From an uncultured Slackia sp. (GTDB taxonomy: Bacteria; Actinomycetota; Coriobacteriia; Coriobacteriales; Eggerthellaceae), in assembly GCA_900553775.1 (NCBI GenBank), contig USEZ01000107.1, forward strand, positions 1 to 6,605: a stretch of 6,605 bases of DNA, written 5' to 3'. Both the position numbers and the translations under genes were made by a program. How positions within the stretch are numbered: position 1 is the stretch's first letter; each line of letters opens with the position of its first letter. The notes beneath the pieces are model-generated. The model ran no database searches. It saw nothing but the letters and a program-made list of their open reading frames with translations, and was not told the origin of the DNA. Below, in pieces: positions 1 to 5,467 of the stretch.

Positions 1-4
1 CTCC

Positions 5-43
5 AGGCTTCGCTCACGTACCGAAGTACGCTACGCGAAGCCT
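5..43. repeat. Compound stem-loop (palindromic element) downstream of the LuxR gene
   Basis: Perfect 9-bp arms AGGCTTCGC (5-13) and GCGAAGCCT (35-43) enclose a second perfect 5-bp stem, CGTAC (17-21) and GTACG (26-30), around the tetraloop CGAA. Read leftward this loop is TTCG, a very stable tetraloop type. The two stems are separated by a 3 x 4 nt internal loop. The element lies about 45 bp beyond the stop codon of the leftward regulator gene. It has no T-run on either side, so it is not a textbook intrinsic terminator. It could act as a transcript-end stabiliser or be one copy of a dispersed REP-like intergenic element. The pairing is seen directly; the function is inferred. Confidence 0.5.
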
Positions 44-86
44 TCGCGGCATCTGGAAGGCGAGGGCGCTTTTCGCTTGCGCTTCC

Positions 87-1832
87 TTATTCCCTTGTTT
101 CGGCCTCTTTCGCCGTTTCTTCGCTTTTGCCGAACACCACGTCGAGCAGCTCCTGCCTGTTGCCGACGTCCAGTTTGCGGTAGATGTGTCCGATGTGCGT
201 CTTCACGGTGTTTTCGGCCAAGAAAAGCTCTTCTTGAATATAGAGGCGCGTGCGTCCTTGGGCGAGCAGGGCGAGCACGTCGGTTTCGCGCGGAGAAAGC
301 CCGAATTCGACCGAAACCTCGCGGCAGCGTTCCTCGATGCTTTCCGTGATGCGGTCGGCAAGGGCGCGCGCGGTTGCGCGGCCGCTTGCGTTACAGGGCT
401 CGCTCGTTGTCGTGCGGCAGCGCGATTCTTCCGGCGCATCGGCGGCGTTGCCGTATTCCGCGCATGCGCTGTCCGCGGCGCTTGCGTACCGGTCATGCGA
501 GTCCCTTGCGCCGCCTTCCCGAACTGCCGGCCCATCCTGCCGCTCGGCGCGCGCCTCTTGATGGCGCCCGTTCGTGTTCACGATGACGATCGTCAGCACG
601 TAAAGCGTGACGATTGCGACCAGCGTGGCCAGGGTCTGCATCATCTCCGATTCGCCGATCAGGAAAAGCCATGCCACCGAGCAGGCGGCATACGCCCCCA
701 CGCCGAGGCCCGCGATACGATAGGCGGGCATGGCCAGGCTGCGCGCCATGCATGCGAGCGCCGTCCAGAACAGCAGATGGGCGAACGAATCGTTCAGGCA
801 CATGAGCGTGTATAAGACGGCTGATTGCGGTCCTTGCACGTAAAGCAGCACGATCGAGGCGAGCATGGTGAGCACGATAAGCAGGAACGCCAGCTGAAAG
901 CGCGAAAGCACGGGTTTGCTTTCCGCATGGGCGAGCGTGAACCGCGCGAAAAGGGCCGTGAAGGCCGCATAGACGGCCACCAGGCCGAACGATGAAGTCA
1001 TGGGCGCGGGGTCGAATTCGGCATCCCAGGTTCCCACGGGGCTTAGGGTGCGCACGGTGGCAAGCAGCAGCGCCGTGGCGAAAAACAGGATGAAGCGCCT
1101 TTTGAGCAGCGGGTTCGCGGAAATCTCGCGGCCGTTTCCCTCTGCGTGCGCCTGCGCTTCCTTGCCGTCGTGCGCGGGAATCAGCGCGCCGCCCGCCGCC
1201 GCGCTGCCGGCCCCATCGCTGCGTTGCCCGAACACCAGCCCGCCGTCGGCCGTTCTTTCGACGAAATCCTTCTCTTCGCGGGCCCATCGGTTCGCGCGTC
1301 GCAGCAGCACCATGGAAACGATGGGCATGGCCACGGCCACGCAGACGAGCGCCGAGCTGTCGAGGGTCGATTCGAGCAGGCCGCGCCCGACGGGCTCCAT
1401 GATGAGCGCCGCGGCGATGCAGTAGACGATGCGCGAAGGCGACGCGTTGCGTGCGAGGAAAAGCCCGTAGCGCACCACGAACCAGCAATAGCCCACTCCG
1501 AGCGCCATCAGGCCGAAAATGCACAGCGCCCCTGCATCGAAGAGGCTTTGATGCGGCGCCATGGCGATGCAGCCCGTTCCCATCGCCCCGCATGCGGGCA
1601 AGAGGAATTTCAGCGAGGCGTCTTTTTCGCCGAGAAAACGCGGGGCCGCAACCAATGCCGCGCAGAACGCGAAGATGCCCGCGAGAAAGAACACGCGGGA
1701 GTTCACGGCGCCGTGCAGCGATTCGCTTAGGCCGAACATGTGGTCGGTCAGCGACGACCAGACGAAAACGAGCATCAGCCCGATGGCGGCATATGCCGAC
1801 GAGCGCACCTTCGCGCTTGGATGAAAAACCAT
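87..1832 (-). CDS. Membrane-tethered LuxR-family transcriptional regulator (12 predicted helices plus LuxR-type HTH)
   Basis: A 581-residue protein with two parts. Residues 1-418 hold about twelve hydrophobic segments (roughly 13-29, 46-63, 75-92, 101-120, 134-149, 161-178, 247-264, 281-298, 312-333, 338-364, 372-392 and 397-418), split six and six by a hydrophilic loop (179-246), an MFS-like pattern. A charged, low-complexity linker (about 419-510) leads to a C-terminal LuxR/GerE helix-turn-helix (512-567) with the signature LSPRETDVLALLAQG and the recognition-helix region AENTVKTHIGHIYRKLDV. The family is expanded in Eggerthellaceae and is thought to sense through the membrane part and bind DNA directly, with no receiver domain. 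The start at 1832 is chosen because AGGGAG (1839-1844, leftward) lies six bases upstream and the first helix follows soon after; in-frame ATGs farther upstream (1913, 2030) lack a ribosome site and would add a non-hydrophobic tail. It is divergent from the respiratory operon and is its likely regulator, by position only. The ligand is unknown. Confidence 0.9.
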   Translation of the reverse strand: MVFHPSAKVRSSAYAAIGLMLVFVWSSLTDHMFGLSESLHGAVNSRVFFLAGIFAFCAALVAAPRFLGEKDASLKFLLPACGAMGTGCIAMAPHQSLFDAGALCIFGLMALGVGYCWFVVRYGLFLARNASPSRIVYCIAAALIMEPVGRGLLESTLDSSALVCVAVAMPIVSMVLLRRANRWAREEKDFVERTADGGLVFGQRSDGAGSAAAGGALIPAHDGKEAQAHAEGNGREISANPLLKRRFILFFATALLLATVRTLSPVGTWDAEFDPAPMTSSFGLVAVYAAFTALFARFTLAHAESKPVLSRFQLAFLLIVLTMLASIVLLYVQGPQSAVLYTLMCLNDSFAHLLFWTALACMARSLAMPAYRIAGLGVGAYAACSVAWLFLIGESEMMQTLATLVAIVTLYVLTIVIVNTNGRHQEARAERQDGPAVREGGARDSHDRYASAADSACAEYGNAADAPEESRCRTTTSEPCNASGRATARALADRITESIEERCREVSVEFGLSPRETDVLALLAQGRTRLYIQEELFLAENTVKTHIGHIYRKLDVGNRQELLDVVFGKSEETAKEAETRE

Positions 1833-1838
1833 GGAACT

Positions 1839-1844
1839 CTCCCT
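1839..1844 (-). promoter_or_regulatory. Ribosome binding site of the LuxR-family gene
   Basis: AGGGAG on the leftward strand, six bases before the ATG at 1832. It decides the start codon over longer in-frame alternatives. Confidence 0.7.
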
Positions 1845-1881
1845 GCGCGCGGCATACGATTCCCCTCCGCGCGCATGCCCC

Positions 1882-1887
1882 ATTCTA
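1882..1887 (-). promoter_or_regulatory. Possible -10 element for the LuxR-family gene
   Basis: TAGAAT on the leftward strand matches the bacterial -10 consensus at five of six bases and would place transcription start about 43 bases ahead of the ATG at 1832. The sequence 16-18 bases upstream resembles a -35 box poorly, so this is a weak candidate. Confidence 0.25.
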
Positions 1888-1917
1888 GTGCAATGTGCCG
1901 GAAACTCCACCATCAAC

Positions 1918-1950
1918 CGAAACGGGCGATGCGTCCCATCAGGCGTTTCG
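1918..1950. promoter_or_regulatory. Interrupted palindrome, candidate operator or leader hairpin
   Basis: Arms CGAAACG (1918-1924) and CGTTTCG (1944-1950) are exact reverse complements separated by 19 bp, with an inner GAT/ATC pair (1928-1930 and 1938-1940) on the same axis. It sits midway between the two divergent genes. It could be a regulator binding site or, in the rightward transcript, a hairpin followed about ten bases later by a U-rich stretch. The repeat is seen directly; either role is inferred. Confidence 0.35.
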
Positions 1951-2070
1951 ATTTCTCCATTTCTTTTTCGCCCCCTTCCGCCGATGCGCGCCCGCGCGCG
2001 TAGGCGTAGGGTCGGAAGCGGCGAACACACGAAGAGGACGCCGAAAGAAGCGCATGAAGCGCACGCAGAA

Positions 2071-2076
2071 AGGGGG
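2071..2076 (+). promoter_or_regulatory. Ribosome binding site of the tri-haem SUOX gene
   Basis: AGGGGG four bases before the ATG at 2081. An in-frame ATG at 2054 has only a poor purine stretch upstream, so 2081 is preferred. Either start gives a signal peptide; 2081 gives the more typical short basic N-terminus. Confidence 0.65.
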
Positions 2077-2080
2077 AACG

Positions 2081-3721
2081 ATGCCGAAAAAGGGAAGGGG
2101 AGTCAAAGGGAAGCTGGCGCTTGCCGCCGCGACCATCGTCGCGGGCTCGCTGGTCGTCGGATGCGCGCAGCAAAGCGCGCCTGAAGACGAAGCCGCTCAA
2201 GACACCCAATATTCCAACAGCTACGAGGCGGCGGAAGGCATCCTGGCCGACATCAACGAACGCCAGAACGAGATCAACGAGGAGTATGCGCCCGAGGTGC
2301 GCACGCTTGCGGACGGCACCAAGGTGCAGCGCACGCCTACCGAGTACCAGGGCTACCACTGGAACCGCCCGTACGAAGGGGGCAATTCGTACAACACCTA
2401 CTGGCTCGATGCCGACAACCGCGGCTGCAACGCCTGCCATGAGGACCTGAAAGACACGCTGGCCAACATGGAATACGCGCACGTGACCATTTGGAACGAC
2501 GCGCTCGATAACTGGATCACGGTCGATCAGTGCATGCTGTGCCACAGCGACGACGACGGCTACGAGATGGGCACGCTCATGCACGCCGTGCATTACGGCG
2601 AGCGTAACGGCGCCAACTTCGAAGAGCGCGGCGGCGAATGCCAGAGCTGCCACAACATGACCGAGAACGGCGAGGGCGTCGAGCTTTGGGACCAGGTCAA
2701 ATACGACCACATGGACGGTATTGTCAAGGAAGAGAACGTCGAGGGCGAATTCACGTTCGACCAGACCACGAAGAACACCCAAGACGAGATGTTCACCTAC
2801 GACTGGATCCATTCCGATTACGACCACCTGATTTCGATCATGGGCAAGAACGGCGAAGACACGCCGCTTCCCCAGGAAATGGTGGATAACTGGGAGATCA
2901 CGGTGGACGGCCTGGTGAACGAGCCGTATACCGCCAAGCTCAAAGACCTGATCGCCGAGGCCGAAGCCGAAGGCGCCTCGGTCACCAAGCTTTCCAAGAT
3001 GCACTGCCTCGACAACATGCCGGGCGGCGGCGGAATTTCCAACGTGGAAATCACGGGCATTCCGCTGAATTGGCTGATCGAGCGCGGCGGCGGCCTGAAA
3101 GACGGCGTGACCGGCGTGACGATCGACCGTCGCGAGTTCCACACCAACGGAGCCCAGGACCACAGCACCCGCGGCGCGGCGCCTGAGAAGTTCGACGACG
3201 TTTATCTGGTGTACGAGATCGACGGCGAGCCGCTCGATGTGAGCTCGGGCAGCCCCTGCATCAACTGGATCGAGGCCAACGACGCCCAGGGCAACGTCAA
3301 GCAGTGCGTGGGCTACCACCTCACCGACGAGGATAAAGACTGGGCCGCCATCTCCGAGAACGGCTTCGACAGCTACGACGAGGGCCCCTACATGAACAAG
3401 CCCAACGTGACCACGCTCGGCGTGCCCGATGGCATGATCATCGAAACCGGCAAGCCCTTCACCTTCGAGGGATATGCGGACGCTTTCGACGAGGCCGTGA
3501 CCAAGATCGAGTTCTCTATGGACGGCGGCAAAACCTGGACCGCGTTCGACCTGGGTCAGACCGACCCGCGCCAGTGGGTGTGGTGGAACTTCACCTGGAC
3601 GCCTGAAACCGACGGCAGCTACGTGCTCATGGCACGCGGCACCACCGAAAGCGGCCTGGTGACCGATGACGGATACATCCACAAGGTCATGGTCACCGCG
3701 AAGAGCAACGTGGAGGAATAG
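2081..3721 (+). CDS. Tri-haem c-type cytochrome lipoprotein fused to a sulfite-oxidase-fold (molybdopterin oxidoreductase) domain
   Basis: A 546-residue exported protein. Residues 1-28 form a lipoprotein signal peptide: basic start (KKGRGVKGK), hydrophobic core, then lipobox VVGC with the acylated Cys at 28, which predicts anchoring outside the membrane. Three CXXCH haem c sites follow at 116-120 (CNACH), 151-155 (CMLCH) and 187-191 (CQSCH), with several nearby His (93, 134, 168, 171, 210) that could be distal ligands. Residues about 270-440 match the SUOX fold: WEITVDGLVNEP (271-282), the likely Mo-ligand Cys 309 in KMHCLDN, TGIPLNWLIERGG (325-337) and the YEIDGEPL segment (378-385). Residues about 455-540 resemble the Ig-like dimerisation domain of Mo-cofactor oxidoreductases (FEGYAD, EFSMDGGKTWTAFD). 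The role is probably electron transfer and possibly catalysis in an extracytoplasmic respiratory complex with the next three genes. The substrate is unknown. No twin-arginine motif is seen, which is odd for a Mo-cofactor protein, so the domain may be cofactor-free. Confidence 0.88.
   Translation: MPKKGRGVKGKLALAAATIVAGSLVVGCAQQSAPEDEAAQDTQYSNSYEAAEGILADINERQNEINEEYAPEVRTLADGTKVQRTPTEYQGYHWNRPYEGGNSYNTYWLDADNRGCNACHEDLKDTLANMEYAHVTIWNDALDNWITVDQCMLCHSDDDGYEMGTLMHAVHYGERNGANFEERGGECQSCHNMTENGEGVELWDQVKYDHMDGIVKEENVEGEFTFDQTTKNTQDEMFTYDWIHSDYDHLISIMGKNGEDTPLPQEMVDNWEITVDGLVNEPYTAKLKDLIAEAEAEGASVTKLSKMHCLDNMPGGGGISNVEITGIPLNWLIERGGGLKDGVTGVTIDRREFHTNGAQDHSTRGAAPEKFDDVYLVYEIDGEPLDVSSGSPCINWIEANDAQGNVKQCVGYHLTDEDKDWAAISENGFDSYDEGPYMNKPNVTTLGVPDGMIIETGKPFTFEGYADAFDEAVTKIEFSMDGGKTWTAFDLGQTDPRQWVWWNFTWTPETDGSYVLMARGTTESGLVTDDGYIHKVMVTAKSNVEE
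3712..3717 (+). promoter_or_regulatory. Ribosome binding site inside the end of the preceding gene
   Basis: GGAGGA, six bases before the ATG at 3724, lies within the last codons (VEE) of the tri-haem gene, whose stop codon ends at 3721. The 2-bp gap suggests translational coupling and matched amounts of the two SUOX-fold proteins. Confidence 0.75.
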
Positions 3722-3723
3722 CT

Positions 3724-4758
3724 ATGAAACGTTCTTTCGGATTGAAAGTGCTGGGCTGCACGGTCGGCGCCGGCATGGTGATCGGCGGCATCGGCGCGTC
3801 GATGCCTCCCGCTGCGCTCGCGCAGGGCGGCGAGGCGGCCGACGGCCCCATCGACGTATGGCAGCGCGCCGTGGTCGACTACGACAAAGTGGCGAATGTG
3901 CAGGGCGGCTTCACGTTCACGCAGGACACGCTTACGCCGGCCGACGAGGTGTTCAACCTGTTCGGCACCGCGGCCACCACGATCTGCGCGAAGCCCGGTT
4001 ACGCGTTCGACCAGGTGACGCATGAGGACTACTACATCAACGTGGGCGGCAACGTGGAGCAGGTCTATTCCATCGGCCTCGACGAGATCGAGCGCATGGA
4101 GTCGGAGATGAAGGAGATGCGCTGCACGTGCGGCATGAGCCCTTCGGTGGCCATGGCGAGCGTGACGGGCGTCAAGGTGTCCGACCTGGTGGAAATGGCG
4201 GGCGTGGGCCCCGAGGTCAACACCATCACGTTCAAGGACAAGGAAGGCTACGGCCTGCCCATGCCTCTTTCGTACGTGATGGAGAAAGAGGCCCTGCTGG
4301 TCTACAAGATCGACGACAAGGCGTTTTCCGAAGGCGAGCGCGTGCAGGTGTGGATCCCCGACACGGTGGCCAAATACTTCACCCGCGCGGTGGCCGACAT
4401 CGAGCTGTCCGTGTCCGAGGAAGTGCCCGAAGTGGAGGGTCCCGATGAGGAATACCGCGCCAAGGTGAACATCCTCAACACGGTGAGCGACACCTTCAAG
4501 GTGGGCGACCTCATCGCCTTCGAGGGTTACGCCGACGACTGCGGAACCCAGGTGGTGGCCGTGGAGTTCTCCATGGACGGCGGCGAAACCTGGACGTCGT
4601 TCGACACGTCGTCGTCGAACACCGAAGACTGGGTGTATTGGCACTTCGACTACGTTCCCGAGGCGGCAGGCACCTACAAGCTCGATGTGCGCGCCGTGAC
4701 CGAGGACGGCACGGTGTCGCCTTTGGCGTCGAGCACCGTGTTCGAGGTCGAAGAGTAG
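3724..4758 (+). CDS. Exported sulfite-oxidase-fold (molybdopterin-dependent oxidoreductase-like) protein, paralogue of the preceding gene
   Basis: A 344-residue protein. Residues 1-33 form a signal peptide with a probable signal peptidase I site after ALA (31-33). The basic start KRSFGLK resembles a Tat motif with Lys in place of the first Arg. Residues about 100-230 follow the SUOX plan: YYINVGGNVEQVYSIGLDEI (103-122), Cys 134 and Cys 136 in RCTCG where the Mo-ligand Cys is expected, TGVKVSDLVEMAG (148-160) and LLVYKIDDKAF (191-201). Residues about 255-344 form the Ig-like dimerisation domain (FEGYADD, EFSMDGGETWTSFD). There is no CXXCH. The same blocks occur in order in the preceding protein, including FTFTQDTLTPADEVF against FTFDQTTKNTQDEMF (8 of 15 identical), so the two arose by duplication. 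It is probably the haem-free partner, and either this or its neighbour could be catalytic. The pocket lacks the usual C-x-G-N-R and W-x-G elements, so substrate and even cofactor binding are uncertain. Confidence 0.85.
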   Translation: MKRSFGLKVLGCTVGAGMVIGGIGASMPPAALAQGGEAADGPIDVWQRAVVDYDKVANVQGGFTFTQDTLTPADEVFNLFGTAATTICAKPGYAFDQVTHEDYYINVGGNVEQVYSIGLDEIERMESEMKEMRCTCGMSPSVAMASVTGVKVSDLVEMAGVGPEVNTITFKDKEGYGLPMPLSYVMEKEALLVYKIDDKAFSEGERVQVWIPDTVAKYFTRAVADIELSVSEEVPEVEGPDEEYRAKVNILNTVSDTFKVGDLIAFEGYADDCGTQVVAVEFSMDGGETWTSFDTSSSNTEDWVYWHFDYVPEAAGTYKLDVRAVTEDGTVSPLASSTVFEVEE

Positions 4759-4763
4759 TCGGA

Positions 4764-4777
4764 CCCGGTTTTTCGGG
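4764..4777 (+). other. Small stem-loop in the gap between the second SUOX gene and the ferredoxin gene
   Basis: CCCG (4764-4767) and CGGG (4774-4777) pair around the loop GTTTTT, inside the only sizeable gap of the operon (42 bp, 4759-4800). The stem is only four pairs and has no T-run after it, so it should not end transcription. It might mark an mRNA processing or attenuation point, or mean nothing. Confidence 0.2.
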
Positions 4778-4800
4778 GACGCAGAAAGCGAGGAAAACGA

Positions 4801-5463
4801 ATGGGGGAAAGCGTGAATGTGACGCGTCGGGCGATGCTTGCCGCATCGGCCGCAGGCGCCTGCGCGCTTGCCCTCGGCACGGCGGCCGTTTCTACGAAAG
4901 AGGCGGCCGCCGCAGACGAGGCAAGCCCCGGCTCCGACGCGACGGAAGCCAGGTACGGCTTTCTGACGGCGCTCTCGCGCTGTTCCGGATGCGGACGCTG
5001 CGTCGAGGCGTGCAGGGAAGGCAACAATCTCTCCGAAGACACTCCCGACAGAAGGCGCGTGTCGTCTTTCAAGCGCAGTCGCGGCAGAACCTTCTTCATC
5101 TCGACGTCGTGCATGCATTGCGCCGATCCGAGCTGCATGAGGGTGTGTCCTGCGGGGGCCATTTCGAAAGACGCCCACGGCATCGTGCAGGTCGATCCGA
5201 ACCGCTGCATCGGATGCAAATACTGCTTCCAGGCATGTCCGTACGGGGTTCCGCAGTACGATTCCGTATCGATGGACAAATGCGATTGCTGCCAGAAGGC
5301 CGGCATCGCGGCGGGCGAGGAAGACCCGTATTGCGTGCGCGCCTGCAAGTTCGGCGCGTTGAAGTTCGGGCCGCTCGACGAGCTGCTTGCGGCCACGAAC
5401 GGGGCGGCGGTTCCCATTGCGGAGCCGAACGACCCGTCGTGTCTGGTTTTGGGAACGGAGTAG
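4801..5463 (+). CDS. Tat-exported four-cluster [4Fe-4S] ferredoxin subunit (NrfC/PsrB/DmsB type)
   Basis: A 220-residue electron-transfer subunit. The N-terminus has a twin-arginine motif (VTRRAML, residues 7-13), an Ala-rich hydrophobic stretch, and a possible cleavage near 36-38 (AAA), so it should be folded with its clusters and exported by Tat. Four Cys groups follow: 61/64/67/71 (CSGCGRCVEAC), 104/107/112/116 (CMHCADPSCMRVCP), 136/139/142/146 (CIGCKYCFQACP) and 161/164/178/182 (with an extra Cys at 163). This is the 16-Cys, four-cluster arrangement of NrfC, PsrB and DmsB, at the usual length. It should carry electrons between the NrfD-type subunit next door and the haem/SUOX subunits. 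AGGA (4791-4794) precedes the ATG by six bases; an in-frame GTG at 4813 with GGGGG ahead of it is an alternative start that keeps the Tat motif. The next gene starts 4 bp after its stop. Confidence 0.92.
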   Translation: MGESVNVTRRAMLAASAAGACALALGTAAVSTKEAAAADEASPGSDATEARYGFLTALSRCSGCGRCVEACREGNNLSEDTPDRRRVSSFKRSRGRTFFISTSCMHCADPSCMRVCPAGAISKDAHGIVQVDPNRCIGCKYCFQACPYGVPQYDSVSMDKCDCCQKAGIAAGEEDPYCVRACKFGALKFGPLDELLAATNGAAVPIAEPNDPSCLVLGTE

Positions 5464-5467
5464 GGCT

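Larger units (their letters stand above)
1833..2080. other. Divergent intergenic region between regulator and respiratory operon
   Basis: This 248-bp stretch separates the regulator start (1832) from the cytochrome start (2081), so it should hold both promoters and any operators. Visible contents are a weak leftward -10-like hexamer at 1882-1887, an interrupted palindrome at 1918-1950, a pyrimidine-rich tract at about 1946-1978 including a run of five T, and a GC-rich stretch at about 1984-2002. No convincing rightward -35/-10 pair is visible. The open frames crossing this region have no ribosome site and unlikely compositions, so no small gene is called. A long leader for the rightward operon is possible. 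Confidence 0.6.

Noticed and set aside
493..1593. 366-codon frame on the minus strand within the LuxR-family gene
   Set aside because: It lies in another frame of the same strand, inside the helix-encoding region of the regulator, and is strongly Arg/Gly/His-rich without a ribosome site.
1895..2080. N-terminal extension of the tri-haem protein back to an ATG at 1895
   Set aside because: The added residues are Arg-rich and non-homologous in appearance, would bury the signal peptide, and the ATG has no ribosome site. AGGGGG before 2081 and the typical lipoprotein signal starting there are better support.
1913..3682. 589-codon open frame on the minus strand opposite the tri-haem gene
   Set aside because: It is antisense to a gene with clear signal peptide, three CXXCH sites and SUOX motifs. 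The translation is His/Val-rich with no recognisable motif or ribosome site; such long antisense frames are usual in GC-rich genes.
3754..3759. Lipobox-like VLGC (residues 9-12) in the second SUOX protein
   Set aside because: Only eleven residues precede the Cys, too short for a signal peptide hydrophobic core; the AxA site at residues 31-33 fits a normal signal peptidase I cleavage better.
4759..4800. Intrinsic terminator between the second SUOX gene and the ferredoxin gene
   Set aside because: The only hairpin has four pairs, with the T-run in the loop rather than after the stem, so it does not look like a terminator. The four genes are kept as one probable operon.
3619..5178. 519-codon open frame on the minus strand across the second SUOX gene and the ferredoxin gene
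   Set aside because: It spans two real genes on the other strand, is Arg/His-rich and low in structure, and shows no domain; a codon-bias shadow.
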